A stretch of 64,000 nt of DNA, from positions 13,622,696-13,686,695 of the forward strand of contig NW_025062477.1 in the NCBI RefSeq assembly GCF_000002995.4, read 5' to 3'. Within the stretch, counting starts at the first letter, position 1; every line of letters starts with the position of its first letter. The notes under the pieces were generated by a model. It did no database searches. It was not told where the DNA came from and saw nothing but the letters and a program-made list of their open reading frames with translations. The stretch comes from Brugia malayi. Taxonomy: Eukaryota > Nematoda > Chromadorea > Rhabditida > Onchocercidae. The position numbers and the translations under genes were made by a program. This document shows positions 1-11,442 of the stretch, one piece after another.

Positions 1-162
1 GATGAAAAACATCAGTGACTTTCCTAAATACACAAAAACGAATATATTATGAATGTATATGTAATCTTTACAAAAAAAAAAAAAAAAAGAAATATCTCAA
101 ACAATAATCTATTTCACTGAACAACCAGTTGTGATAATCAACGAATAATAATTGCAAAATAC

Positions 163-889
163 CTTGTCGACGCATTCTATGAATCCATCCTTTGATGCAA
201 ACACGTTCATTACGGTGCTTAACGAGATCACGAATCTTCACACCAGTGATATATGACAGACTCGTGTCCAGTTCTATTTGCACTTTTTTGGCTTCTTCAA
301 GGGCTGCTTTTACTCCCACTTCTGTCGCATCCTTCTCTAACATCTAAAAAATACGAACAACTTATTCAACGCTACTCATTAAATATTTGTTATACGAAGC
401 TATTTTTTAATTCATTTTTCGCTAATAAATTAAAGTAACACCTCGCCTCACCATCTTTTCTAACAAGCAAACTACTCAATTCATATTTTCAAAAAAAAAA
501 AAAAAAAAAAAAAAACAAATCTCACCTTTGCAGCAACTTTTTCATTCTTCAACATTTCTTGCTCGTAACGTTTCCAACTTTTCTTCAATGCCGTCTTTGA
601 AGCAGCTTCCCATACTTGTTTTCCATCTTTCTTTGTCCTTATTAAGAAGTCACCTTTGGAAGACTTAGTAATTATCATCGCCTGATAAAGCGTCCTGCAG
701 TCAATTATCGAAATTTAATTTAACGCAAAAAACTCCAGAAGTTTATACCAATTTAACATAGCCTTCTTAATCTTGCTTCTTCGAAACTTTTTATCTACGA
801 AGACAAAAGTACCAAAATTACCTTAAAGGTTTCAGCTCGCTACCATCATTACCATCATCTCCAGTTTCTGGACAAATGTAAACAGTCAT
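163..889 (-). CDS. nars-1: Asparaginyl-tRNA synthetase, cytoplasmic (5' three exons, partial)
   Basis: Charges tRNA-Asn with asparagine in the cytosol. Three exons are visible, read right to left: 889-822 ([16 protein letters not shown]...), 694-526 (...[19 protein letters not shown]) and 343-163 ([18 protein letters not shown]... ending IHRMRRQ). Donors are gtaatt, gtgagt-like and gtattt; acceptors are ctgcag and ttttag. Phases join correctly, giving LRTLYQAMI across the first junction. The first 90 or so residues are the extra lysine-rich N-terminal domain of animal and filarial AsnRS; exon 3 opens the OB-fold anticodon-binding domain ([13 protein letters not shown]). The class II catalytic core must lie beyond the left edge of the window. 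The assignment rests on strong similarity to filarial AsnRS as I remember it. The start is the only ATG opening this conserved N-terminus. Upstream 890-1300 is AT-rich and should hold the promoter. Confidence 0.93.
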
Positions 890-1390
890 TACAACAACCT
901 TCTTCAATTAATTATCTTAAAAAATAGCATATTTAAATAACTAATCATTCAAAAGCAATAAAAACAAATGTTTACAGTGTTACGCAATAATTCGAGAAGA
1001 AGTGCACATTTCAATGAACTGCCTTAATCATTACAAATCATTTATCAACAGCTCATTCCTCCTTTCTAACAGCTCAGACCGACTTAATTTCCAGCTACCA
1101 AAATGTCACATGTAGGTCACATGTACATATCTTCCCTACACAGACCAACCAACATCGATGTCACTTTTATTGCGGAAAACCACGTTGCATGCTACGCAAA
1201 TTGCAATCTCTTCAGTACAGGTTGTAACAGTAGTATTGAGTTAGAACAAAATGGTATCAGTTGAATTGTACCAAGAACATACCCTGTAATTAATAATTCA
1301 TATAAATAATTAATATTATTGATAATATTTCTCTCCACAATAAAGTAATAAGGAGAAAGTCATTCTAGCAAAGTTCGTTATTATTTACTA
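890..1390. other. Intergenic spacer upstream of asparaginyl-tRNA synthetase
   Basis: No exon was recognised. The stretch is the 5' flank of the synthetase gene on the minus strand and the 5' flank of the kinase relic on the plus strand. It includes an imperfect direct repeat of a tcacatgta motif near 1107-1125. I see no clear TATA box or trans-splice acceptor that would fix a transcript start. Confidence 0.5.
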
Positions 1391-1398
1391 TATCTTTA

Positions 1399-1973
1399 TG
1401 AAAAGGATCGGGTAGTGGACATGGATTGTTGTTGTAAAACTTGGCGAAGGCGGTTTTGGATCAGTTTATAAGGTTTATGAAAATTCATTGACATTTTTTC
1501 TTGTGATTATTTACTTCACAATTCCTCAAATTACAGCAATTTTACTTTGAAGGAATCAAGGGGAAACGAAATTTATGAAAGCATTAAAAACAGAAAGCTT
1601 AAAGGAGAAAGTTAAAGTAAGCTTGTTAGCTTTAAAGAAAGATAAGATAAATTTCTGCTAATATATATTTGTGTGAACGGAATTGTAGTTTTCTACATTT
1701 CTAAGCTTTCAGCACACCATCATATTCAGATTATGTTTGCAAATAATGGAATTATTCACAATGTACATTATTTTTGATAGGATAATATACTTTGACTTCT
1801 CTCTCTTTCTTTCTCTTGCTTGTTAATATAAATTATTATAGCTAAAAATGGAAATTTATGTGGTTAAATTAGCGAATGAACGAAAAAGGACGCATTTCTG
1901 TACATATGAAGATAAAGACATCTATAAAAAATGCTTATATTTGGTGGTGACACTACTTGGACCTTGTTTGCAG
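1399..1973 (+). pseudogene. CK1/TTBK-like protein kinase fragment (N-lobe only, with stop codon)
   Basis: Three exon-like blocks encode the start of a casein-kinase-1/tau-tubulin-kinase type kinase of the kind expanded in nematodes. Block 1 (about 1399-1470) carries the glycine loop, KLGEGGFGSVYK. Block 2 (about 1536-1617) carries MKALKTESLKEKVK, including the VAIK-type lysine. Block 3 (1842-1973) carries LKMEIYVVKLANERKR, with the helix-C glutamate, and THFCTYEDKDIYKKCLYLVV. Block 1 has an in-frame TAG between KRIG and the tryptophan preceding the glycine loop. No C-lobe (HRD, DFG) is found downstream, where a retroelement relic follows. Introns with GT/AG ends are still present, so this is a degraded genomic copy, not a retrocopy. 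Family assignment is from motif memory. Confidence 0.7.
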
Positions 1974-2672
1974 GTATGTTTATAAAACTACAAGAGATAG
2001 CTTTCTGGTTTCCGAGGTATCGGAGATAACAGATATTGATAAAACTTGACTGCAATCTTTCACTGGCAATCATTTCAAAACTATATCTGATTTATAAGTG
2101 ATTTTAAAGTTAATCAGCTAGACTAGCAATGTACTGACAACTATTGTCGAAAAACCGAAAAAGTATTGCACACTAAGAATAATTCTAATGATTCTATAAA
2201 CCAATTCGTTATTCCTTTGTTATATTCCATTTTTTTGAAACGGTGAATCCTTTATCTAAACCCCAAATAGTAAATGTATCTGTCTTCATTGTTCTTCACG
2301 GCAAATGTTAATCTGCTAAGCCAAGTCCACTTCATACATTTTTAAAATTCTTCTCTATTCAAATCAACCGATAACAAAGAAACGATCGGTGACAGTCTTC
2401 TCGTCCTCCTACTCAACAGTACCATTTATTCCTTCGCTGTTTCAATTATTGAACTGTATATTGTATCGATTCACATTTATAAAGAAAATAAACGATATCT
2501 GGGTTGATCTTGCTCGTAGACAAGAAACAAAAGGTTTAGTTCAAGTTCTACAAATTTAAAGTAAGTCAAGTGAACTTAACTAATCTAAATCATCTACTTT
2601 TCTGACCAAAAAATTCTTCAAAATCACGACAAAATTTTTGGTGCCACGAATCGGACGAAGAGTAGAATTACA
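1974..2672. other. Unannotated AT-rich stretch
   Basis: No coding similarity was recognised between the kinase fragment and the retroelement relic. The missing kinase C-lobe exons would be expected here and I do not see them, so the kinase was probably truncated before or by the retroelement insertion. No long terminal repeat was recognised by eye. Confidence 0.4.
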
Positions 2673-3997
2673 ATGGCTTTTACTATTATTGAAAGTATCA
2701 AACCTCTAAAGGACCGTCTAGAAAGATTATTGAGTGAGGTAAAAACTATGGATATCCAATCTCCAGATCCAACCTTACCTACTAACCACGAACGACTCGA
2801 AATTAGCGAAACCAAAGATCGACTCATAGATGAAAAAATTCTTCGACTGCAAATGTGCATTGACTCTATCGAAGTTTTAAATAAGCAGTAGATAGAATGT
2901 GCCCAAAAATCCAAAACGAAAAAGAAAGATGAGGAAAATATGTACAAAAGAGAAATTAATAATGAAATCAAACAAATAACTTCTAAACCGCCAATAACGG
3001 AGCCAACAACGCCAACATCCTATTGCAACATCAACCTCCCTCAGATATCTCTATCCACTTTCGACGGAGAACCCTAGCAGTGGACAGATTTTGGAATGGG
3101 TTCAATGCGTTTCCATCAAGTAAACTCAAAAACTATCAATCGTGGTGGAAAGGACCGCAGTGGCTAGAAGAGGAAAAAAGTAAATAGCCAAAATGGGAAT
3201 TCAAATATCAAGACGACGAATTTAAAAGAGCAATTATGACAATTATTCAAAAAGTAAAGAAAACTTTTAAATCAGTAAAATTTCAATGTATAGTTGCGAA
3301 GCGTTTTAGTAATTGGATACCTTGCACGATTGCATGTTAAGAGTGTGGGCACTTCGGTTGATCAAATTAAGCTTCAAAAGCGAATTACCGTGGTTGAAAT
3401 TAATATCCACTTATAAAAATTACACGAAGAGGACTATGAGATAGCTGAAAAAATATTAATTCGACAAGCCAGTCTGATGGATTGAAGAAAAAATTAGAAT
3501 ATGGAATTTATATTGTGATGAAACCGATAAATTATGGAAACCAACAAACCGTTTACAGAATGCCGAATTAACAAATGAAAGTAATCTCCAATTTTCAATC
3601 TATTTACTAAGTCGTAATCACATTACTGAATCTATTATCAAAAAGAAAACATGACGAAGTATATCATGCTGGAATTGCTCATACTCTCATGAATTAAAGC
3701 AAAATTTTCGGATACCAAGGGGAAAATCAACAGTTAAACGGGTTACCAACGGATGCTTTGCTTATCGAAGAGAGAACTAAGCCGTACAAATCACCTCAAA
3801 GTTGCCTTTATTATATGGGTTCAATTACTGTCAAAGATAATAATGGAAAGATCAAAAGATGGGTAGCACTTTTCACATCTTTTGCCACTAGAGACACTTT
3901 TCACATGTTTCAAATAGAGACAAATAAATGTTTTTCACTATACCACCATATCCATCGAAAATGTCTTAATTTTCCTCCATCGAAAATGTCAAAATAA
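2673..3997 (+). mobile_element. Degenerate BEL/Pao-type LTR retrotransposon (gag and pol fragments)
   Basis: Short, frame-broken pieces of a Pao-like polyprotein in order on the plus strand. The gag part (2673-3110) begins MAFTIIESIKPLKDRLERLL and reaches LPQISLSTFDGEP, then a TAG, then QW, where Pao gag proteins usually have a run like TFDGDPRQW. A pol piece follows with WWKGPQWLEEEKS (about 3140-3180). The zinc-binding N-terminus of the integrase comes next (HDEVYHAGIAHTL, then a C..C around 3750), and the start of the integrase core is at about 3815-3895 (MGSITVKDNNGKIKRWVAL). Protease, reverse transcriptase and RNase H are missing, so an internal deletion joins gag to late pol. Multiple stops and frameshifts make it non-functional. 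The LTRs were not found. Confidence 0.8.
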
Positions 3998-4149
3998 TCA
4001 AAATCTTTCACAATATAAAATAATGTTGTTTTCGTATTATAAAAATACTTCTACATGACTAAAACAAATTTATAATACATATATACATATATACTTAAAG
4101 TAATAAACCACTAATTCAACTTCCAATCTGACACTAATACTTTTTTTTT

Positions 4150-4480
4150 GTAGAAACTTCACGATCTGATGAGTCACATTTGCAACTGTAAAAAATATTA
4201 TAAACAATTACATTACATAGTCAATTATTCACTTTTGTCTTAATTTCGTTCTCCCGATTCACAACAACAATACGCTTCAACAAAATTTTTGCCGAACGAC
4301 AGTGGAATCTCTTAAACAATAAGTGTACACAAAAAGTAGCAATGAAGCAATTTCTTGAAAGCAAGTTTGTTGAAATCTTGAAAAACTGACTATGACTACT
4401 CACTTGCCATTTCCGCGTCTTGTTCTTCCGCAAAAGTACTTGTCATCCTGCTTTCTTTGTTTACATCATTTGCACGGAAA
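4150..4480 (-). CDS. Possible small unassigned gene (two exons, incomplete)
   Basis: On the minus strand an ATG near 4480 opens MSFRANDVNKESRMTSTF and EEQDAEMA, followed by a gtgagt donor near 4403. About 220 bases downstream a ttttttacag acceptor opens ANVTHQIVKFLQKK, in matching phase. The reading is short and acidic then helical; I do not recognise a family. It could alternatively be a late exon pair of the neighbouring CCDC28-like gene, but direct splicing from that gene's last exon gives an early stop. A termination codon after the second exon was not fixed. Low confidence; based on splice signals and open phase only. Confidence 0.3.
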
Positions 4481-4730
4481 GACATATCATATCTATAATG
4501 CTCTGCCATTAAAATAAACTAGACATTGGGTTTCAAATATATAATTCATTTCATGGAAAATATCAACTTGTCATTTTCAATTTTGGAAACTGACTCGCAG
4601 ACCTCAAAATCAGGATTTATATCTTGAAAAAATTATTTTCTTTGGATTCACACAGAATAGTCACAATGACTCAGTAGCGAATGCTCTGACTTAAGCATTT
4701 TATAATACAAGTTCCATAAATTAGCAAAAC

Positions 4731-6242
4731 TTACAGAAAACGATGCAGCTTGTCAAGTTTCCGGAAAAGCAAATCATACTCTTCATCAAGTTGACCATCA
4801 GCACTAAAAGAGAAATTTTGAACGATTTTTACCGTGACGAAAAGTGAATTCAAAAAGAGCAACCTGAAAGTAGAGAAATCCGGAGCCTGCATTTTGTGCA
4901 ATTTGACATGGAATGCAGTCAAATCTTCCATTTCCGATCTTGCTTTCCGCATCATTTTCAACTTCTCCTCGCTCACTAGAAAAAAGGTACTAAAAAGCAG
5001 CCCAAGAACTTCCATAATTGCAAAAAACCATTTGACTTCCAAGCTACTTTCAACTTATTAACAGCCTACACAATTCCAGATTTGACGAAGAAATTGGTGA
5101 GCATGACAGACTATCTCCATCGCTATCTTTTGGTCAATTAATAAGTATAAGACTGAAGCTTCAACATTCTGCATTTCTGTACAAAAAAACTACTTCCTTA
5201 TAACAAACTATAGTGTAATGATTAAATTTATATCCTTAAATCGTCACACTTGAGTTTTAGTTCAACTAGAATCTCTCAAATAATAACATCCGTGCCTGAC
5301 TTATTTTTCAAACAGCGGTAAGTATAAATAAATTAAACTTACAGGCACACATTCTTCCTGATCGGAAGTCATCCACCAATGCAGTAAGTGACTGTTCTAG
5401 AGCTTCAATTTCAGCCGCACCGTCTGGCTCTAGATCCATTTGATCCAGACCATTGATAACAATACCAGTTTTTCTAAGCGTATCATTGGTTTCATTGTTC
5501 ATTTTCTGATCAATTTCACCTATTCCATCCATAGGTGGCGTAACAGCAGTCACCATTTCGTACCATTCATCTTAAATTAAACAATGTAATAATTACTGGT
5601 TTAGGCAATTCTGGCCCAAATAAATGGAACAATGACAAGTATTCCATAACCCATGAAGCAATCGTATATCTTAAAGAGTTTAAGTTTTGCTAATCTAGTA
5701 ATGAAATAGCAATTAAACATCAAATCTACGACATTTGCTCCGCGATAACATCCATTCTGCTGCAAACAATACGAAGATATTGGCGAAAAAGAATCAAAGA
5801 AGTGTTAAACTGTTAAAAAGATAAAGATAAACAAAGCTACTGAACTGACTATGAGGATAATACGGGATGAAAAACAATCAACCATGTGATCCTAAGTCAT
5901 ATGACATTAATGAATGGTGCGAATATGGTATAAAATACAATTTACCAAAGCATCAGTGAATAAGTCCGTAGCCCCGACTAGAACATATTGTAGGTATAGC
6001 ATATAAGTATCTTCACTAAATTTTCCAAATGAAAAAAATCATCGACTATAACTGACAGAAATAAGGGGCTTACCACATTTACCGTTCTCGTTGATACCAT
6101 CTGTATTTTCTTCATATGAAAACTGTAATATATTTGGACGAGAAAAACGTTTGCCTATTTTGTCAGCGCTACCATCAATACAATCATTTTTTCTAGAAAT
6201 TATTTCTTCTGTCAAAAATACGACGAATGTGTAATGAGGCAA
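4731..6242 (-). CDS. CCDC28-like coiled-coil protein
   Basis: Four exons, right to left: 6242-6074 (MPHYTFVVFLTEEIISRKND... ending NENGKC), 5570-5343 (DEWYEMVTAVTPPMDG... IEALEQSLTALVDDFRSGRM), 4975-4864 (SEEKLKMMRKARSEMEDLTA...) and 4803-4731 (ADGQLDEEYDLLFRKLDKLH, RFL, stop). All junction phases agree. The core, an acidic helix followed by LVDDFRSGRM and then an EKLKMMRKAR helix, resembles vertebrate CCDC28A/B, which reads LLSLLNDFHSGKLQAFG followed by a coiled coil and a terminal KLH motif. Vertebrate CCDC28B is linked to cilium length and mTORC2; no role can be inferred here beyond a coiled-coil adaptor. The 6242 start is the first in-frame ATG; an upstream exon is possible because a tttctag acceptor at about 6193 would also fit. 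The splice chain is firm and the family name is moderate. Confidence 0.6.
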
Positions 6243-7781
6243 AGGGTGAGTTGAAAATTATTTACCCCTTAAATCAAATGACTTATACGGAATGTAATCC
6301 AATTACTCTATCATATAATATGACAGTGAAGAAAAAAATGGATAAACACAATTCCACAAAATTGAGTGGTTTGAAAAATGACGCAAACTAAAATTAGATC
6401 AGTGCAATACTTCGAAGCGAAAGAGGCAGAAATTTTTGACAATCGATGCATTCTTCCATGAGTTAATTGAATTTGCAAAACTTTGCTTTGATTCGCTGTT
6501 TGAACGATGTTAAATATAACTTAACGCAACCGTTGAAAGAATATCGTATGACTGATTACACATGAATAATACAGAAATGGTTCGTCCTTCAAACAGAAAA
6601 TTTCTGTAGAGCAAATGATACGTTTATTACAATTAATTTACATATTTATCGTAATTTCAATAATTTTGCAAGGTATTTGTTACAGTTTTCGTTTTTTCGC
6701 GCTAAACAATTTCTGATATATTTAAAATATATTTAAAATAAGTTCTGATATTAAAGCAACACCCCTCAACTCAAGTATTTACTTAAGAATTTCATTTAAC
6801 TACTATCTATATAAGAATGTGTTACACTTATATAATAAACGTCACTCGTTGTATCTGACTGTATCATAAAAGTGCTAAACTGAATTTAATTTGAAAAAAA
6901 AAAAAAATTTCTAACTGAAGTTGAAATAAGAAAGGAGAAAATTTCTAATTTTTAATATTTTATTTTATTTAAAAAGAAGCATATAAAATAGAAAAAACAT
7001 TCTCCATAAAATTTGACTATGTTTGCGTTGAAATTACAAATAATAATTTATTATTTCCCGTCCGCTAATTTATCGTATTTCTATGACTGTTCATTTCTCA
7101 TTATTAAGAATTTTGAAAAACCTTCAACAATAACTAATAAAATATTCATAAAAGGAGCAATATTCTAATTCCAAACTGTTCAGTGTTAATAAAGTAACAA
7201 TTTCTCACTGAAAAATTTTTTAACCTTAAATACAAATTAAACACATTATAATCTTTTAAAATTACATCTCATCTATTTATAATATTTACCACCGCCTTCA
7301 ATAATATTTGTTCAATTTTAAACTGAGAATGACATATATCTAAACAGACCATATTACTTATACAAATTTCGGTGGAATTTTCACAAATATTTAAGTACTT
7401 CTCATAGATTCATTAAAACAAGTTGCTATAAAACTGAGTACAAGAGATAAAGGAAAAGTTACTAATTGTATAAATGACGTATTGCTCGCATTTCACGTGT
7501 CAAATCTATCACGATCTTACATTAAAGCATCCAGATAAGGTAACATAAACGCATCGTACTAAACAAAAACTAAATGTTTGGCAAATTGTCTATCAATGAT
7601 AGCAATGCAAAATACACTCACTCTCTAACCAATGATATTTTCTGCGTTACAATCTCTGCATGCCATGGCTTACCTTAGATTTGATTAACTTTCGTAGAGA
7701 TTTGTGAGAGATGTCAAATCAGAGAGAGATTTGTTGTGATTGCTTACTTTTTTTTTGCTTTGTTTTACCGAACAAATGCGT
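6243..7781. other. AT-rich intergenic stretch without recognised genes
   Basis: This spacer lies between the CCDC28-like gene and the 32-bp satellite. No ORF over 60 codons and no familiar domain were seen on either strand. A pure A run sits at about 6894-6906. Near 7700, immediately before the satellite, a short local repeat of the form agagatttgt occurs three times. Confidence 0.4.
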
Positions 7782-9652
7782 TTCTTTAAGGAATGGAAAG
7801 TTTTACGTTACGCTGTGATGTGAAATGAAATGTTTTACGTTACGCTGTGATATGAAATGGAATGTTTTACGTTACGCTGTGATATGAAATGGAATGTTTC
7901 ACGTTATGCTGTGATGTGAAATGGAATGTTTCACGTTACGCTGTGATGTGAAATGAAATGTTTTACGTTACGCTGTGATATGAAATGGAATGTTTTACGT
8001 TACGCTGTGATATGAAATGGAATGTTTTACGTTACGCTGTGATATGAAATGGAATGTTTTACGTTACGCTGTGATATGAAATGGAATGTTTTACGTTACG
8101 CTGTGATATGAAATGGGATGTTTTACGTTACGCTATGATATGAAATGGAATGTTTTACGTTACGCTATGATGTGAAATGGAATGTTTCACGTTATGCTGT
8201 GATGTGAAATGGAATGTTTTACGTTACGCTGTGATATGAAATGGAATGTTTTACGTTACGCTGTGATATGAAATGGAATGTTTTACGTTACGCTATGATG
8301 TGAAATGGAATGTTTCACGTTATGCTGTGATGTGAAATGGAATGTTTTACGTTACGCTGTGATGTGAAATGGAATGTTTTACGTTACGCTATGATATGAA
8401 ATGGAATGTTTTACGTTACGCTATGATGTGAAATGGAATGTTTCACGTTATGCTGTGATGTGAAATGGAATGTTTTACGTTACGCTATGATATGAAATGG
8501 AATGTTTTACGTTACGCTATGATGTGAAATGGAATGTTTCACGTTATGCTGTGATGTGAAATGGAATGTTTTACGTTACGCTGTGATGTGAAATGGAATG
8601 TTTTACGTTACGCTATGATATGAAATGGAATGTTTTACGTTACGCTATGATGTGAAATGGAATGTTTCACGTTATGCTGTGATGTGAAATGGAATGTTTC
8701 ACGTTATGCTGTGATGTGAAATGGAATGTTTTACGTTACGCTGTGATATGAAATGGAATGTTTTACGTTACGCTATGATATGAAATGGAATGTTTTACGT
8801 TACGCTATGATGTGAAATGGAATGTTTCACGTTATGCTGTGATGTGAAATGGAATGTTTTACGTTACGCTATGATGTGAAATGGAATGTTTCACGTTATG
8901 CTGTGATGTGAAATGGAATGTTTCACGTTATGCTGTGATGTGAAATGGAATGTTTCACGTTATGCTGTGATGTGAAATGGAATGTTTTACGTTACGCTAT
9001 GATATGAAATGGAATGTTTTACGTTACGCTATGATGTGAAATGGAATGTTTCACGTTATGCTGTGATGTGAAATGGAATGTTTCACGTTATGCTGTGATG
9101 TGAAATGGAATGTTTTACGTTACGCTGTGATATGAAATGGAATGTTTTACGTTACGCTGTGATATGAAATGGAATGTTTTACGTTACGCTATGATGTGAA
9201 ATGGAATGTTTCACGTTATGCTGTGATGTGAAATGGAATGTTTTACGTTACGCTATGATGTGAAATGGAATGTTTCACGTTATGCTGTGATGTGAAATGG
9301 AATGTTTTACGTTACGCTGTGATGTGAAATGGAATGTTTTACGTTACGCTATGATATGAAATGGAATGTTTTACGTTACGCTATGATATGAAATGGAATG
9401 TTTTACGTTACGCTATGATGTGAAATGGAATGTTTCACGTTATGCTGTGATGTGAAATGGAATGTTTTACGTTACGCTGTGATATGAAATGGAATGTTTT
9501 ACGTTACGCTATGATATGAAATGGAATGTTTTACGTTACGCTATGATGTGAAATGGAATGTTTCACGTTATGCTGTGATGTGAAATGGAATGTTTCACGT
9601 TATGCTGTGATGTGAAATGGAATGTTTTACGTTACGCTGTGATATGAAATAT
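7782..9652. repeat. 32-bp tandem satellite, about 58 units
   Basis: A near-perfect tandem array with a 32-bp period. Each unit has a conserved block tgaaatggaatgttt followed by acgttacgct (or acgttatgct) and then a tgtgat/atgat tail. The array begins after aggaatggaaag near 7800 and stops abruptly at tgaaatattg (9652). Two unit types can be read by eye. In one, tttT pairs with ttaC and usually tgatAtg. In the other, tttC pairs with ttaT and tgatGtg. Mixed units occur. Because 32 is not a multiple of three and stops are frequent, it has no coding capacity. Each unit holds an ACGT core, so CpG is far denser here than around it. Confidence 0.97.
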
Positions 9653-11007
9653 TGTTAAATTCTTCGCAAATGATTTGCATTAAAAAGAACTTTTTTAATC
9701 AGAAATAAAAGCAAAAAATTAGGTGTGCTGCTAAAAAATTGATATGAATCTGCACGAGATGACCTTTTCTTCACTAGAAAGGTTACATTCATCGCTCTTT
9801 TATTCATAACCTATGTATAGGGTAGGGTAACACAGGAATATAAGTCTTTGTTAATGGAAGCAACATAATTTTTCTTATAAATTGTGTAATAAATCTTATA
9901 AAAAAAAAAAGAAAAAATACTACAATAAATTTTATAAATTGGAGTAGTGGAAATACTCTTATAAATTGAACTCTGTCGTGTATTTCCATATATAAAGTGG
10001 GAATGGTTAAGATGAATCCTTTATTAGGCAAAAGGTCATCACAGTGATATATAAGTAAAAAAGGAACAAACAACGAGGGAACGTCAGATTGAAATGATGT
10101 ACAAAAGATTTGAGGTGTAAACATTACTTTGTGAAAGACCTCCCTCTTTTTTTAAAATATTTTATAGGCAATATTAGAAATTCGTAACATCCAAATCTTT
10201 AAGTTCTTTTACAACATAGTTTAATATTATTTCAATTCAAGATTATTAGTTTTAATAAAAAGCCATAAAAAAGAGAAATAAATTTTCTGCTAGAATAAAT
10301 AAAACCTATAATAAGTTTAATACCGTAGAAAAGATAAGTCCTTCGTTAGAGTAAATAAAACCTGCAATAATTTTAATTAACTTTAATCTATACTTTTTTC
10401 GGATTCTTCGTTGAATCATTTATTAAATCACATTATCATATTTTAAATAACAAATAACTCCATGAATTACAACATCTGCTATGGTTTTCTTCGAGATATC
10501 ATCGTGTTATTGCATATTAAATTAATCAACAACTGATTAGCGAATCCAAATTAACCACTAATAAGAATGGCAAAGTTTTTTAAAAAAAAAAACGGAAAGT
10601 TTTTTAGTAACTTTGTGATATTCCGTTCACCAACAGTTTCTTTTTTCTTTTTTTTTTTTTATAGAGATAAAGAAAATAAGCCAAATTATTTTCCATTTAT
10701 GTAGAATAGTTGGTGAATGAAAATTTAATAAAAGAACATTTAATTTAAATTCATATAATCATTATTATTCATAATTTTCTATTCATTATTCATTAAAATC
10801 AAATAATCACTATTCAAAAATTTTTTCCTATTTATTATCACATTATCCCTATCACTATTGTTATAAAAAGCTTCGAACGATTTGTTTTTCATGTAATAAA
10901 TTTTGTTATTGTTTTTTTAAAAAAATTTCCTTAACAATTATTGTTGAAAATTACTGTTGAAAAAGATGAAAATAATAATTTATATTAACAGCAAACTTGG
11001 GTACATT
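9653..11007. other. AT-rich intergenic stretch
   Basis: No gene was recognised between the satellite and the zinc-finger-family fragment. The minus-strand open frame at 9804-10124 is hydrophobic, low in complexity and interrupted by an A run; it has no splice context or domain. The stretch holds several poly-A/T runs (about 9900, 10580, 10640). Confidence 0.4.
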
Positions 11008-11069
11008 TTATACAACAGCATTTAGTGCAGCATCAAAAGCAGTTAATCCTCTACTACTAACACTTATAC

Positions 11070-11442
11070 CTGCTTCATCGTCTGGCAAAGGGGCCCAGTC
11101 CGTTCCTGACGGCCACTGCTCGGCTTCATCATCGCTTTCTGGCAGAGGAGCCCACTCTGCCTCTTTCACGTTAAATTCCGGTTTCTGAGGTACCGGTCCC
11201 TCTTCCATTTCATTTTGAGCATTTTGCCCTTTCAGCTCTTCCAACCCCCCTCTTCACCTCTTCCAAACGGGTTAAGAGCGAGCTTTTATTCTTATCGAAA
11301 TTAAAAAAAAGGAAACAATTACCTGCTCCTTTTCAGTTATATATTTCTGTAATATGCGCAGCATTGCAGGATCTATTTTCAAATAATCCAGAACATCGGA
11401 AATGCCCGGATGTCCTGGAATTTGTCCGCCAAGCGCACTCAT
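11070..11442 (-). pseudogene. Truncated, frameshifted copy of the 43.6-kb zinc-finger gene
   Basis: Exon 1 (11442-11323) encodes MSALGGQIPGHPGISDVLDY then LKIDPAMLRILQKYI, matching the plus-strand gene's EYLKREPEMYRILQRF. Exon 2 (11290-11070) encodes SSLLTRLEEVKRG and then, one frame over, LEELKGQNAQNEMEEGPVP, with the tandem motif EWAPLPES...DWAPLPDD. The frame break is at a run of six G on the coding strand (C run 11245-11250); five would restore the paralogue's frame. A gtataagt donor follows, but the later exons with the two zinc fingers are absent from the AT-rich sequence below 11000. The copy is therefore a 5' fragment, or a short gene with a sequencing error in the G run. Its exons are clearly GC-richer than the surroundings, as in the paralogue. 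Confidence 0.72.

Noticed and set aside
4221..4433. Minus-strand 70-codon frame
   Set aside because: Overlaps an exon in another frame and runs through an intron; no family resemblance.
7782..9652. Possible CRISPR-like array
   Set aside because: Units are contiguous with no unique spacers, and the genome is eukaryotic; it is a satellite.
9804..10124. 106-codon minus-strand hydrophobic frame
   Set aside because: Low complexity around an A run, no splice signals in context and no recognisable domain.
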